A DNA stretch of 64,000 bases from DASXMT01 sp963755985 (GCA_963755985.1 CAVWLO010000003.1:372001-436000); one strand, 5' to 3'. Counted from the first letter of the stretch, positions 27,417 to 36,441 are shown. Translations and numbers: made by a program. The notes: generated from the sequence alone by a model not told the origin.

Positions 27417-28007
27417 TCAGCCCGTCGAGAGCCCGGTCGAGGACAGGAAGTTGGCCAGCAGTGTCGGGCCAGAGGGGGTCAGGACCGACTCGGGGTGGAA
27501 CTGGACGCCCTCGATCGGGAGGTGCCGGTGGCGAAAGCCCATGATCACGCCGTCGTCGGTCGTGGCCGTCACCTCGAGCACGTCGGGCACGGTGGCCGGG
27601 TCCACCACCAACGAGTGGTACCGGGTGGCGATGAAGGGCTCTGGAAGCCCGGCGAAGACACCCACTCCGGTGTGGTGGATGGCCGACGTCTTCCCGTGCA
27701 TGAGGGTGGGAGCGGAGACAACCACACCGCCGTAGGCCTGCCCGATCGACTGATGGCCGAGGCACACGCCCAAGATGGGGTACTCGGCCCCCAACCGCTC
27801 GATGACCTCCAGGCTGATCCCGGCGTCCTCGGGCCTCCCCGGCCCCGGCGAAATGAGGATGGCATCGGGGGAGGCGGCCCGGATCCCGTCCATGTCGATG
27901 GCGTCGTTCCGATGGACCACCGGCTCAGCGCCCAGTTCCCCCAGCTCCTGGACGAGGTTGTAGACGAACGAGTCGTAGTTGTCGATCACCAGTACGCGGA
28001 GCCCCAT
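27417..28007 (-). CDS. trpG: Glutamine amidotransferase component II (anthranilate/aminodeoxychorismate synthase)
   Basis: 196 residues of class I glutamine amidotransferase: VLVIDNYDSFVYNLVQELGELG at the start, oxyanion motif SPGPGRPEDAG, nucleophile Cys in LGVCLGHQSIG, and His/Glu in VQFHPESVLTP. It releases ammonia from glutamine for TrpE or PabB. The sequence alone cannot separate TrpG from PabA, and no trpE/pabB is nearby. A trpG gene lies in the same place near pknB and crgA in mycobacteria. The ATG at 28007 is used because a TACGCT -10 box is 9 bases upstream. It faces away from crgA. Confidence 0.92.
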   Translation of the reverse strand: MGLRVLVIDNYDSFVYNLVQELGELGAEPVVHRNDAIDMDGIRAASPDAILISPGPGRPEDAGISLEVIERLGAEYPILGVCLGHQSIGQAYGGVVVSAPTLMHGKTSAIHHTGVGVFAGLPEPFIATRYHSLVVDPATVPDVLEVTATTDDGVIMGFRHRHLPIEGVQFHPESVLTPSGPTLLANFLSSTGLSTG

Positions 28008-28016
28008 GGACCATTG

Positions 28017-28022
28017 AGCGTA
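28017..28022 (-). promoter_or_regulatory. -10 box TACGCT for trpG
   Basis: TACGCT on the minus strand, 9 bases before the start codon at 28007. Confidence 0.45.
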
Positions 28023-28057
28023 CTGGCCGCCGCCCACACCGCCTGCCGCCCACTGGC

Positions 28058-28063
28058 TATCCT
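28058..28063 (+). promoter_or_regulatory. -10 box TATCCT for crgA
   Basis: TATCCT, 6 bases before ATG 28070; no ribosome site, so probably leaderless. Confidence 0.45.
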
Positions 28064-28069
28064 TCGCCA

Positions 28070-28369
28070 ATGGCAACCAAGGCCAAGTCCGGCCCCGGCG
28101 GTGCGCAGAAGAAGGGTCGGTCGGCCGAGGGGCGGACGACGTCGCACCATCCCGGCCAGAGCCATCGGTACACGCCGCCGGTCGCCCGGAGCGTCAAGAA
28201 GAGCCCGAAGTGGATGGGGATACTCATTATCGGGCTCTTCGTGCTCGGAGTCCTGCTCGTGATCCTGAACTATGCCGATGCCCTGCCCGGCGGGGTGAAC
28301 AACTGGTGGCTGGTCGGAGCCATCGGGTCCATCTTCGCCGGCCTGATGGTGGCCACCCGGTACCACTGA
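28070..28369 (+). CDS. crgA: Cell division protein CrgA
   Basis: 99 residues. A basic cytoplasmic N-terminus (MATKAKSGPGGAQKKGRSAEG...) precedes two transmembrane helices: KWMGILIIGLFVLGVLLVILNY and NNWWLVGAIGSIFAGLMVATRY, with LPGGVNNWW between them. This is the CrgA pattern. CrgA is a small divisome protein of actinobacteria that recruits FtsI and other septal proteins. Its location beside trpG and pknB matches mycobacteria. Confidence 0.95.
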   Translation: MATKAKSGPGGAQKKGRSAEGRTTSHHPGQSHRYTPPVARSVKKSPKWMGILIIGLFVLGVLLVILNYADALPGGVNNWWLVGAIGSIFAGLMVATRYH

Positions 28370-28463
28370 CCCGGCGGGGTCGCGAGCTGGCGCGGTCGCC
28401 GGGGGCGCACGATCCGCGCCATGGAGGAGGACGGAGCCGACCCTCGCTCGCCTTCCAATCGGG

Positions 28464-28517
28464 ACAACGACCGCTCGCTCCACAACGACCGCTCGCTCCA
28501 CAACGACCGTTCGCTCC
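28464..28517 (+). repeat. Three tandem 18-bp repeats
   Basis: The unit ACAACGACCGCTCGCTCC occurs at 28464, 28482 and 28500 (the third has one C-to-T change). The period is a multiple of 3, and a 60-codon plus-strand frame (28421-28603, MEEDGADPRSPSNRDNDRSL...) reads it as NDRSLH repeated, but that frame has no other support as a gene. It lies between crgA and the thiolase. Confidence 0.85.
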
Positions 28518-28732
28518 TGGCCGATGGCAAGGCCGGCCTTCGTCACATCGACATGGTTGCCGACACGCAACCCCTGGTCGCCTCGCTCGAGAATCGCCAG
28601 TAATTGGCAGCGACGTTCATCCCGGGAGTTTCACGTCACCGTGCAGCACCTCAACCTGTCGCGGACGTTGCGATACCTCTATCGTGCGCCGGCCTGATTC
28701 ACATCCGTTCCGGAGCCGGAATGGTGAGCGGG

Positions 28733-29914
28733 TTAGCCCAGTCGCTCGATGATGGTGGCATTGGCCATGCCGCCGCCCTCGCACATGGTCTGGAGGCCGT
28801 AGCGGCCACCGGTGCGCTCCAGCTCGTTGAGCAGGGTCGAGGCCAGCTTGGCCCCGGATGCGCCGAGCGGGTGGCCGAGAGCGATCGCCCCACCGTTCAC
28901 GTTGACCTTGTCGAGGTCGGCATTGAATTCCTTCTGCCAGGCGAGGACAACGGAGGCGAAGGCCTCGTTGATCTCGACCAGGTCGATGTCGTCGAGGGTC
29001 AATTTGGCCCGCTCGAGGACCATCCTGGTCGCCGGGATCGGACCGGTGAGCATGGTGATCGGGTCGGAACCGATGACCGAGAAGGTGTGGAACCGGGCCC
29101 GGGGGGTCAGCCCCAGCGCGTTGGCCTTCTCCTCGCTCATGATCAGAACGGCCGAGGCGCCGTCGGTGATCTGTGACGAGTTGCCCGCGGTCACCCTGCC
29201 GTTCTCGGACCGGAAGGCGGGCTTCAGGTTGGCCAACACCTCGACGGAGGAGTCGGGACGGATGCCTTCGTCCTCTCTGACCAGCTCGTTGGTGTCATTG
29301 CGCTCGTCGTCCTTCACGGCCACCGGGATGATCTCCCGGTCGAAGCGGCCCTCGGCCGTGGCCTCGGCGGCCAGCTTGTGGGAGCGCACCGAGTAGGTAT
29401 CGAGCTCCTCGCGGGACAGGTCCCACTGCTCGGCGATCAGCTCGGCGCCCTCGCCCTGGCTGACCAGCCCCCCTCGCTCGGCATAGCGCTGCATCATGCG
29501 AGGACCGAAGGGGTAGCCGAGGTCACGGACGACCGACGAGCCCATCGGGGTCCGGGTCATCACCTCGACGCCGCCGGCGATGACGATGTCATAGGCCCCG
29601 GCAATGACGCCCTGGGCGCCGAAGTGCAGCGCCTGTTGGGACGAGCCGCACTGGCGGTCGATGGTGGTCGCCGGCACCGACTCGGGAAACCCGGCCGCCA
29701 GTACCGCGTTGCGACCGACGTTGAGCGACTGCTCGCCCACCTGCATGACGCAGCCCATGATGACGTCGTCGACCACGCCCGGGTCGAGGTCGTTCCGCTC
29801 GACGAGGGCCTTCAACGGCTCGGAGGCCAGGTCGGCGGCGTGCCAGTTGCGCAACTTCCCGTTGCGCTTGCCTCCGGCAGTACGAACCGCGTCGACGATG
29901 ACGGCGTTGGTCAT
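28733..29914 (-). CDS. Acetyl-CoA acetyltransferase (thiolase)
   Basis: 393 residues, normal for thiolases. The acyl-accepting Cys89 is in TIDRQCGSSQQALH. The C-terminal half has VNVNGGAIALGHPLGASG with the catalytic His, and MCEGGGMANATI with the second Cys. EINEAFASV is also conserved. The enzyme condenses or cleaves acetyl-CoA/3-ketoacyl-CoA in beta-oxidation or ketone metabolism. GGAGG lies 6-8 bases before the ATG. A CTTGAC-N6-GTCAAG palindrome 86 bases upstream may be the site of a repressor. Confidence 0.95.
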   Translation of the reverse strand: MTNAVIVDAVRTAGGKRNGKLRNWHAADLASEPLKALVERNDLDPGVVDDVIMGCVMQVGEQSLNVGRNAVLAAGFPESVPATTIDRQCGSSQQALHFGAQGVIAGAYDIVIAGGVEVMTRTPMGSSVVRDLGYPFGPRMMQRYAERGGLVSQGEGAELIAEQWDLSREELDTYSVRSHKLAAEATAEGRFDREIIPVAVKDDERNDTNELVREDEGIRPDSSVEVLANLKPAFRSENGRVTAGNSSQITDGASAVLIMSEEKANALGLTPRARFHTFSVIGSDPITMLTGPIPATRMVLERAKLTLDDIDLVEINEAFASVVLAWQKEFNADLDKVNVNGGAIALGHPLGASGAKLASTLLNELERTGGRYGLQTMCEGGGMANATIIERLG

Positions 29915-29999
29915 GGTGGCCTCCTCTTCCGGCCGGCGTGGCCCTCGCCCCCGGCCGTCTCACTGTCGTAGATGGTGGGTCTGCCTGTCAAGGCAAAAA

Positions 30000-30017
30000 C
30001 TTGACTACCTGGTCAAG
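30000..30017. promoter_or_regulatory. Palindromic operator between thiolase and thioesterase
   Basis: CTTGAC (30000-30005) and GTCAAG (30012-30017) form a perfect inverted repeat with a 6-base spacer. Another GTCAAG half site is at 29987. It lies in the divergent promoter region, suitable for a TetR- or GntR-type fatty-acid regulator that is not encoded nearby. Confidence 0.55.
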
Positions 30018-30093
30018 AGTTTAGCGACCGGGATTGGCCGCCGATCGGGTGCCGGTGGTCCTGTTGGGACCCTGGACCGAGACACCCCCCCGA

Positions 30094-30099
30094 TAGGGT
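30094..30099 (+). promoter_or_regulatory. -10 box TAGGGT
   Basis: TAGGGT, 8 bases before the GTG start at 30108; no ribosome site. Confidence 0.4.
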
Positions 30100-30107
30100 T
30101 CTCTCCT

Positions 30108-30569
30108 GTGACCGGACGCATCAAGGACATGGACCGATGGCTGGGCGATGGCGGGATGGAGCTGATCGGCCAGGTCGGGGCCTCGTTGGACTCCTATGGC
30201 GTCGACGGCGAGGACCTGGGCTGGGTCGAGGGCACCTTCGCCCCGGAGCCGTTGGCCGGCAACCCGCACGGCATCGTCCAGGCCGGCGTGCATGCCCTCT
30301 TGCTCGATGCGGCCATGAACTTCGCCATCAATGCCTCGTTGGCCGGCCGGGATCGGACCCGGGCGACGTTGGAGCTGAAGACCGAGACGATGCGCCCAGC
30401 CGTGGTGGGTACTGACTACCGGCTGCGGGGCGAGGTGGTGCGACTGGCCCGCCAGGTGGCCTACGGGGAGGCGACAGTTCGTGACGCCGACGACCACCTG
30501 ATCAGTCGATCCACCGGGACCTTCCTGCTGTACCGGGACGACGCGTCGGGAGCCACCCGAGGAGGCTGA
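30108..30569 (+). CDS. PaaI-type hotdog thioesterase
   Basis: 153 residues with the hotdog fold pattern of the PaaI/YdiI acyl-CoA thioesterases: HGIVQAGVHALLLDAAMNFAINASL (central helix with the HG motif), LELKTETMRPAVVGTDYRLRGEVVRLARQVAYGEATVRD, then a short end. It probably hydrolyses an aromatic or medium-chain acyl-CoA. The GTG start at 30108 is preferred because a -10 box is placed for leaderless transcription. An ATG at 30129 is the alternative. It diverges from the thiolase gene and may share its operator. Confidence 0.85.
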   Translation: MTGRIKDMDRWLGDGGMELIGQVGASLDSYGVDGEDLGWVEGTFAPEPLAGNPHGIVQAGVHALLLDAAMNFAINASLAGRDRTRATLELKTETMRPAVVGTDYRLRGEVVRLARQVAYGEATVRDADDHLISRSTGTFLLYRDDASGATRGG

Positions 30570-30603
30570 TCGGCCACCCGGGTTCGCGGCATCGAAGGGA
30601 CCG

Positions 30604-31464
30604 ATGCCGCCGGAGACACTGGCCAGCGCCGCTGCGCCGTCTATGAACCGAGGTCCAGCCATGGGTCGTGTCCACCGTCCGACAGCACAGCCTCCGACAG
30701 CACAGCCTCCGAAAGCCCCGGTGGCCCGGTCGACTCCGTCCGTCGAGCCCGTCTCCGCCGAGTTCGACGTGTGCCAGTTCTGCCAGGGCCCGACCCAGCC
30801 CGGTTACCGGCGGTGTTTCTGCTGTGCGACGGTCGCCGCCCGCCTCGGTATGCCCCTCGTACCGGTCGTGCCTATGACCACGTACCGGCTGGGCGACGCC
30901 ATGCACCGGTTGTTGCGGCGCTACAAGGACGCCCCGGGCGCCGAGACCCGACAGCGCGCCGTCGACCAGTGCGCCCGCTTGCTCACGGCCTTCGTCGACG
31001 GGCGCCGGGAGGACCTCCGGACGTGGGCGGGAGGGCCATGGGAGGTGGTCGTGACCGTGCCCTCGTCGACCAGACCGACCGGCTCGCCGGTGGACGCGGT
31101 GGTCTCCGAGGTCGCCTCGCTGTCGGCCGACCACCGTCGTCTTCTGGCCAGAGGACCGGTGTCCATGGATCACCTGCAGCCGGCGCGGCAGGGGTTCGTC
31201 GCCGATCCCCTGGTCGACGTGCACTCGCTCGGCCGCCTCCGGGTGTTGGTGGTCGACGACAGCTACACGACCGGGGCCCGGGCCCAGAGCGCGGCCACCG
31301 CACTCCGCCTGGCCGGGCTGGAAGTCGGAGCCATCCTGGTCCTCGGTCGGGTGATCGCACCCCGGTCGTGTCGATGGCACGCCGCCTTCTGGGCCGAACA
31401 CGTGGGTGCTCAGGGCCCCGGCCACAGCCGCGGCTGCACAGCCCCGGGCCGAGAGAGGACGTGA
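30604..31464 (+). CDS. ComF-like phosphoribosyltransferase with zinc-ribbon
   Basis: 286 residues. An N-terminal Pro-rich part with two direct 15-bp repeats (PTAQP twice) precedes a four-Cys zinc ribbon, CQFCQG and CFCC, and then a type I phosphoribosyltransferase domain. The PRPP loop is RVLVVDDSYTTGARAQSAA. ComF-family proteins (e.g. competence ComFC) are typically single-copy helicase-less partners in DNA uptake, but some act elsewhere. The start may be an internal ATG (30643 or 30661). Its last 55 bases overlap the end of the opposite-strand nuclease-like gene. Confidence 0.75.
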   Translation: MPPETLASAAAPSMNRGPAMGRVHRPTAQPPTAQPPKAPVARSTPSVEPVSAEFDVCQFCQGPTQPGYRRCFCCATVAARLGMPLVPVVPMTTYRLGDAMHRLLRRYKDAPGAETRQRAVDQCARLLTAFVDGRREDLRTWAGGPWEVVVTVPSSTRPTGSPVDAVVSEVASLSADHRRLLARGPVSMDHLQPARQGFVADPLVDVHSLGRLRVLVVDDSYTTGARAQSAATALRLAGLEVGAILVLGRVIAPRSCRWHAAFWAEHVGAQGPGHSRGCTAPGRERT

Positions 31465-32465
31465 TAGCCCGGGAGCTCGCCCATCGGGGTGTCGAGGTAG
31501 ACCTTCGCCTCGGGTGGTTGGGCGAATCGACCGTGGCTCCAGCGGATCTCGACGTGCCCCACGAGGGTCCCGGTCGGCCCGGAGCGGTGGCGACGGAACG
31601 TACAGGCCCAGTCCACCCGGGGCTGACCGGCCTGCCCGGCCCCGATGGTGAAGTCGACGAGCTCGAACTCGTCCCGCCAGTCCCACGGCGAGGCGATCCG
31701 GTACTGCACCGGTTCGGCGGTACGCCGATCGATGCCGAGCAAGAAATAGGGAGCGCTGCCGATGCGTAACAGGCGCCACAGCATCAGCTCGGGGCTCGTG
31801 CCCGTGTGGTCCAGAGCCTGCCTCCACTGTTCGGCCGAGGCGGCGCTGACCGCCCGGCAGAGGGCGGAGTAGGCCTCGCGGCTGACCCGGTCGGGATAGC
31901 TGCGTCCCGACAGGGCCCGCCGGAGCCGGTCGTGTTGGTCCCGCGTGCATTGCTCGGCCGTCGGGGGCAGGTCGTACAGGCCGGTGGCTTCGACGCAGGC
32001 CCGGTACAAGGTCTGGTACTGGTGCGGGGCTGTGGCCGCATACCAATCGCCCCGGTCCCACCCGCCGCTCGTGGCCAACAGGCCGCGGAAGAGCCGGGCC
32101 GGCGATGTGTTGGCCAGGATGTCCGAGTCGTACTTGCAGCTGACCAGGTAGACGTGGTCGATGCGCAGGTCGATGGGAGCGACCTCGTCGCCGGGAGGCC
32201 GCCGGCCACCGGTCCATTCGATAATGCGAGGAGATCGTCCCCGTAGGCCGTCCTCGGCTTGGGCCAGAGCACGGCCGTTGGCGAAGGCCAGCTCGAATTC
32301 GTGGGCCAGGCGACCGGACCGGTGGACCTCCTCCAGTCGTTGCCAGGTCACAGGGTCGATCCGGACCTCCGCCGGCCGGCTGCGGAGCGATCCGGTCAGG
32401 TCGCCGGCGGAAAGGGTCCCGAGGGCGGTGGCCAGCTCGGTGACCGTGGTGCGGTCATCGGGCAT
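31410..32465 (-). CDS. Unknown protein paired with a DNA methyltransferase; possible PD-(D/E)XK nuclease
   Basis: 351 residues, no family that I can name. Near the N-terminus a pattern like the core of PD-(D/E)XK nucleases is visible: Glu57 in HEFELAFANG, then DLRIDHVYLVSCKYDSDIL, with Asp103, and Ser109-Cys-Lys111 taking the place of (D/E)XK. The rest is rich in Trp and Arg. It starts 9 bases after the methyltransferase stop on the same strand, so the two are certainly one unit. The pairing argues for a restriction-modification or methylation-linked defence role. This is inference. Confidence 0.55.
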   Translation of the reverse strand: MPDDRTTVTELATALGTLSAGDLTGSLRSRPAEVRIDPVTWQRLEEVHRSGRLAHEFELAFANGRALAQAEDGLRGRSPRIIEWTGGRRPPGDEVAPIDLRIDHVYLVSCKYDSDILANTSPARLFRGLLATSGGWDRGDWYAATAPHQYQTLYRACVEATGLYDLPPTAEQCTRDQHDRLRRALSGRSYPDRVSREAYSALCRAVSAASAEQWRQALDHTGTSPELMLWRLLRIGSAPYFLLGIDRRTAEPVQYRIASPWDWRDEFELVDFTIGAGQAGQPRVDWACTFRRHRSGPTGTLVGHVEIRWSHGRFAQPPEAKVYLDTPMGELPGYHVLSRPGAVQPRLWPGP

Positions 32466-32474
32466 CGTCGGAGC

Positions 32475-33974
32475 TCACCGCCGGCGTCGGCCGTCGTGGG
32501 CGTAGCGCTGCAGGCGGACCAGGCCCTCTCGGTCCAAGAGCTCGATGACATCGTGGACCGGACCGCTGCCATCGTCGACTTGGACAGCCCGGAGGGCCCG
32601 GCCCCCGGCGCTGCGGGCCGGGGGGGCCTCGGTAGTCAACAGGACGATAGGACCGAGATCGACCCGGCCGGGCTCGCGCCGCAGCGCTTCATGGAGGACG
32701 CTGGCCTTGCCGAGCGCCCTCCACAGCACGTCCATGCGCTTCAACCCGGGGCGGGTGCTGGAGAAGGCACCGGAGACATCGAACAACCAGAGCTCGCCGT
32801 TGGCGTCGGCCGCCGCGAAGCTCACCTGGACCCCGAGGTCGCCGACGGTGACGTCGGCGGTGATGTCGGTGAAACCGCTGGCGGCCAGGGCCTGTCGGGC
32901 CAGCTCCTTTGCCTTTTCTCCACGGCCCATGGCCCGCGCCTGGAAGTCGTCGCCGTGCCCGCCCTCCGGGGGCCGGACGGCGGGCACGGTGACCCGGTGC
33001 CCGTCGCCGAGCGCCCGGGCCTGGTCGAGGTGTTGACGCTCGAGGGAGATCCGCTCGTTGGCCCGGTCCACATAGGCGGGATCGGTGTCGAAGCCGGCGT
33101 AGTGGCGATCGGTGCGCAGGGCGGCCACCGCGGTCGAGCCCGAGCCCATGAACGGGTCGAGGACGAGGTCGTCGCGGTAGGTGTACAGCTCGATCAGCCG
33201 TCGTGGCAGCTCGACCGGGAACGGCGCGGGATGACCGACCCGGGTGGCCGACTCGGCCGGGATGTCCCACAGGTCGGTGGTGGCGTCGATGAAGTCGTCC
33301 ATGGTCATCGAACCCTCGCTGGGCAGTGAGCGGCCGAGGCGCTCCTCGGGGGACAGGGCCCGGTCGAACCGGCCCTTGGATGCCACGATGATCCGCTCGG
33401 TGATGTCCCGGAGCACGGGGTTCCCCGGCCGTTGGTACGTCCCCCAGGCACAGGACCCGCCGGCGGCGTGGCTCTTCTGCCAGATGATCTCGCCCCGCAG
33501 GAGGTACCCGAGGCTCTCGAGGATGTCGATGACGTCGCGAGACAACGAGCGGTACGGTCTCCGGCCCAGGTTGGCCACGTTCACGGCGATACGGCCGCCA
33601 GGCTCGAGTTTGGCCAGGCACTGCTCGAAGACGCCGTGCAGCATCTGGAGGTAGGCGTTGTAGTCGGCGGGGATGTGGCCCTCGCCCATGGCCGCCTCGT
33701 ACTCCTTGCCGGCGAAGTACGGCGGCGAGGTGACCACCAGGGCGACCGAGCCCTCGGCTACCTGGCCGTACCGGTCCATGTCGCGGGCATCGCCAGCCCA
33801 GATGGCGTCGCGTTCCTGGTGGTCGACGACGCCCGAGTCCGACGAGATCGCCGGCTCGGTGAAACGGCCGTAGAAGCCTGAGGCGTCGTGGCTCTCCCGC
33901 CGGCCGACCCCGAACGACGACGTCGCCGTGGGTCGGCGGCGACCACCCGGTCGAATCGGCTGCACCGCGGTCAT
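32475..33974 (-). CDS. DNA methyltransferase (N4/N6) with unusual C-terminal domain
   Basis: 499 residues. Amino-methyltransferase of the beta-type order: catalytic TSPPYF (82-87) first, then the SAM-binding motif DPFMGSGST (273-281) at the end. NVANLGRRPYRSLSRDVIDIL and HPAPFPVELPRRLIELYTYRDDL are typical of the N6_N4_Mtase family. Residues 330-499 form an added domain (GFTDITADVTVGDLGVQV..., GELWLFDVSGAFSSTRPGLKRMDVLWRALGKASVL) not needed for methylation, whose alternating strands resemble an endonuclease fold. Upstream of the unknown gene by 9 bases. The recognition site is unknown. Confidence 0.88.
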   Translation of the reverse strand: MTAVQPIRPGGRRRPTATSSFGVGRRESHDASGFYGRFTEPAISSDSGVVDHQERDAIWAGDARDMDRYGQVAEGSVALVVTSPPYFAGKEYEAAMGEGHIPADYNAYLQMLHGVFEQCLAKLEPGGRIAVNVANLGRRPYRSLSRDVIDILESLGYLLRGEIIWQKSHAAGGSCAWGTYQRPGNPVLRDITERIIVASKGRFDRALSPEERLGRSLPSEGSMTMDDFIDATTDLWDIPAESATRVGHPAPFPVELPRRLIELYTYRDDLVLDPFMGSGSTAVAALRTDRHYAGFDTDPAYVDRANERISLERQHLDQARALGDGHRVTVPAVRPPEGGHGDDFQARAMGRGEKAKELARQALAASGFTDITADVTVGDLGVQVSFAAADANGELWLFDVSGAFSSTRPGLKRMDVLWRALGKASVLHEALRREPGRVDLGPIVLLTTEAPPARSAGGRALRAVQVDDGSGPVHDVIELLDREGLVRLQRYAHDGRRRR

Positions 33975-34248
33975 GGGCGGGACCGCCCGACCAGGTCATT
34001 CGAGCCGGGAGGCGGCACCCTCCGGGCTTCCGGCCTGGCCCGGCAATGGCCAGCCGCTCGGTCTGCGAACACGGGTCGGAGCATAGCGACAGGGTGTTGG
34101 CGGCAACGGTGGTCGGGGGCTCGTCCAGGGCGCGACCGCAGCGTCCCCTGGCTCACCATGGACCGACCCTATCGGCGCCCCCGCCCACATCGGTGGATCG
34201 GTCGCGGGCCATGGCCGGCATCGTGGAGCCCAGCCGTCGGGACCGGGC

Positions 34249-36441
34249 TTAGTCGCTGTGCATCGCCGAACGGACCTCATCGGCCGTGTCCACCGGCGGC
34301 GCGCCCGGCGTCTCGATCCGCAGCCAGTACAGCTTCCCGTTCCATCGGGCCGGAGGCTGGTAGCGCTCGGACACCGGGAACCCCACATCGAAGCCCAGCC
34401 GGAGACCCGCCCCACCATGCTGGAGGGCGAAGGGGAGCATGCCGGTGAACGAGGTCGACCCGACGGGGGTGTCGCCGTGAAGAACGGTGAACGTACCCCC
34501 GTGATCATCCCCGACCACGTAGGACACCCCGAGGGTCTGCCTGCCCACCGGCACCGGCACCTGGCCGACCGCCTCGAGCAGCTCGCCGGCCCGGGAGAAG
34601 CTGAAGGCGAGGAGGCCGTCGGCCACTGAGAGGGCGAAGCCTCCGTGCCAGTCACCCAGGGCACCGAGAACCCCGTCGCCGCCCCCTTCGGGCACATCGA
34701 CGTCAGCGGTCATCCGGAACCCCCCGAACAGGAGAGGCAGTGACTCGTCGGCAACGGGGCCCCCGCCGGGACGGAGGGTCCGGTCGGTGCCCGCCGGGTA
34801 GGCCGGCCCGATCATGGCCCCGATCCGGTTGATGAACGTGCCGTCGATGGGGAGCACCTGGTTCCGCCCCGCCTCGACCAGCCAAAGGTCCTGTAGCTTC
34901 CGGACCAGGTCGGGATGGTCGGCGGAGACGTCGTTCGCTTCGGAGAAGTCGGCGCTGAGGTCGAACAGGGCCCAGTGGTCGTCGGCGAAGGAACGGCTGC
35001 CGGTGGCCAGCTCCTCCTCGTCGAGCACGCCGGTCGAGATGTAGTCGGTGGTCGCCTTCCAGCCCTGGTGGACGATGGAGCGCGAGCCCAGCATCTCGAA
35101 GTACTGGGTGTCGCGGGGGTCCGCTGCCTCGGGGTCGTCGAAGGTGGGACGGAGGCTGGCCCCGTCGATCTCCTGCTGGGTGATGCCGTCGACGCTCGCG
35201 GGTGCGGCGACGCCGGTGACGTCAAGCACGGTCGGGAGGAGGTCGACGGCGTGGACGAACTGGGAACGTACCGCCCCCCGGCTCTCGATACCCTCGGGCC
35301 AGTGCACGATCAGCGGTGTGCGGGTGCCGCCCAGCCAGGTGTAGCGCTTCCAGAGCCGCAACGGGGTGTTGCCGGCCGCGGCCCAGGCCCAGCTGTAGTG
35401 GTTGTAGGTCTTGAACCCTCCCCAGTCGTCGTATGCGGCCAGGTTGTCGGCCATCGACTCGGGGACCCGGGCTGTGAAGCGGTGCTCGTTCACGCTGCCC
35501 GCCCGGCCTCCTTCGGCGCTGGCCCCGTTGTCGGAGAAGAGCAGGACGACGGTGTTGTCGAGCTGCCCGATCTCGTCGAGGAGGGAGAGGACCCGGCCGA
35601 TCTGGGCGTCAGTGTGGGTCAGGAAGCCGGCGAACACCTCTTGTTGGCGGGCGTACATGCGGCGCTCGTCGGCCGACAGTTCACCCCAGCCCTGGACCCA
35701 CGAGGGCCGCGGGGTGAGCACGGTGCCTTCGGGGACCACGCCGGTGGCGACCTGGCGGGCGAAGATCTCGTCCCGCCAGGCGTCCCAGCCGTTGTCGAAC
35801 CGGCCTCGGTAGGGCTCGACCCACGACTGGGCCACGTGGTGGGGTGCGTGCATGGCCCCGAGGGCGAAGTACAAGAAGAACGGCTTCTCTGGAGCGGCCT
35901 GGTGCTGATCGAGCACGTAGCGGGAAGCCCGGTCGGCCAGGTCCTCACTCAGGTGGTACCCGTCCTCCGGTCTCGAGGGTGGGTCGACGTAGTGGTTGTC
36001 GCACACCAGGTTGGGGGTCCACTGGTTGGCGTCCCCCTGCAGGAACCCGTAGTAGCGCTCGAAGCCGAGCCCGAGGGGCCAGGAGTCGAACGGTCCGGCC
36101 GCCGACCGCTGCCACCGGGGCGTCAGGTGCCACTTGCCCACGGCCATCGTGTTGTAGCCGGCGTCCTTCAAGATCCGGGGGAGGGTCGCGGCCGTCCTGG
36201 GGATCCGCGCCGTGTAGCCGGGGAAGCCGAGCGGGATGTCGGCCAGGAAACCCATGCCGACGGCGTGATGGTTCCTCCCGGTGAGGAAAGAGGCCCGGGT
36301 GGGGGAGCACAGCGAGGTCACGTGGAACCGGTTGTAGCGAAGCCCTCCCTCGGCCAGGCGATCCATATGGGGGGTGGCGATGCCCGACCCGAAGCTGCCC
36401 AGATGGGCGAATCCGGTGTCGTCGAGCACGATGGCCACCAC
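34249..36441 (-). CDS. Arylsulfatase (N-terminus uncertain)
   Basis: 730 residues from a GTG. The type I sulfatase signature CSPTRASFLTG holds the Cys converted to formylglycine, preceded by the metal-binding VAIVLDDTGFAHLGSFGS and followed by GKWHLTP and LFSDNGASAEGG. The last 170 residues form a beta-rich domain (GGFRMTADVDVPEGG...). Homologues have about 20 more residues before PNVVxIVLDD. Here these residues are in another frame from an ATG at 36538 (MSPRQPTVLGLTVPES), so a one-base shift near 36480-36500 may have split the true start from the gene. It hydrolyses sulfate esters, and the substrate is unknown. Confidence 0.88.
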   Translation of the reverse strand: MVAIVLDDTGFAHLGSFGSGIATPHMDRLAEGGLRYNRFHVTSLCSPTRASFLTGRNHHAVGMGFLADIPLGFPGYTARIPRTAATLPRILKDAGYNTMAVGKWHLTPRWQRSAAGPFDSWPLGLGFERYYGFLQGDANQWTPNLVCDNHYVDPPSRPEDGYHLSEDLADRASRYVLDQHQAAPEKPFFLYFALGAMHAPHHVAQSWVEPYRGRFDNGWDAWRDEIFARQVATGVVPEGTVLTPRPSWVQGWGELSADERRMYARQQEVFAGFLTHTDAQIGRVLSLLDEIGQLDNTVVLLFSDNGASAEGGRAGSVNEHRFTARVPESMADNLAAYDDWGGFKTYNHYSWAWAAAGNTPLRLWKRYTWLGGTRTPLIVHWPEGIESRGAVRSQFVHAVDLLPTVLDVTGVAAPASVDGITQQEIDGASLRPTFDDPEAADPRDTQYFEMLGSRSIVHQGWKATTDYISTGVLDEEELATGSRSFADDHWALFDLSADFSEANDVSADHPDLVRKLQDLWLVEAGRNQVLPIDGTFINRIGAMIGPAYPAGTDRTLRPGGGPVADESLPLLFGGFRMTADVDVPEGGGDGVLGALGDWHGGFALSVADGLLAFSFSRAGELLEAVGQVPVPVGRQTLGVSYVVGDDHGGTFTVLHGDTPVGSTSFTGMLPFALQHGGAGLRLGFDVGFPVSERYQPPARWNGKLYWLRIETPGAPPVDTADEVRSAMHSD

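Noticed and set aside
28421..28603. 60-codon frame with NDRSLH repeats after crgA
   Set aside because: The frame is explained by the 18-bp tandem repeat; no ribosome site and no similarity.
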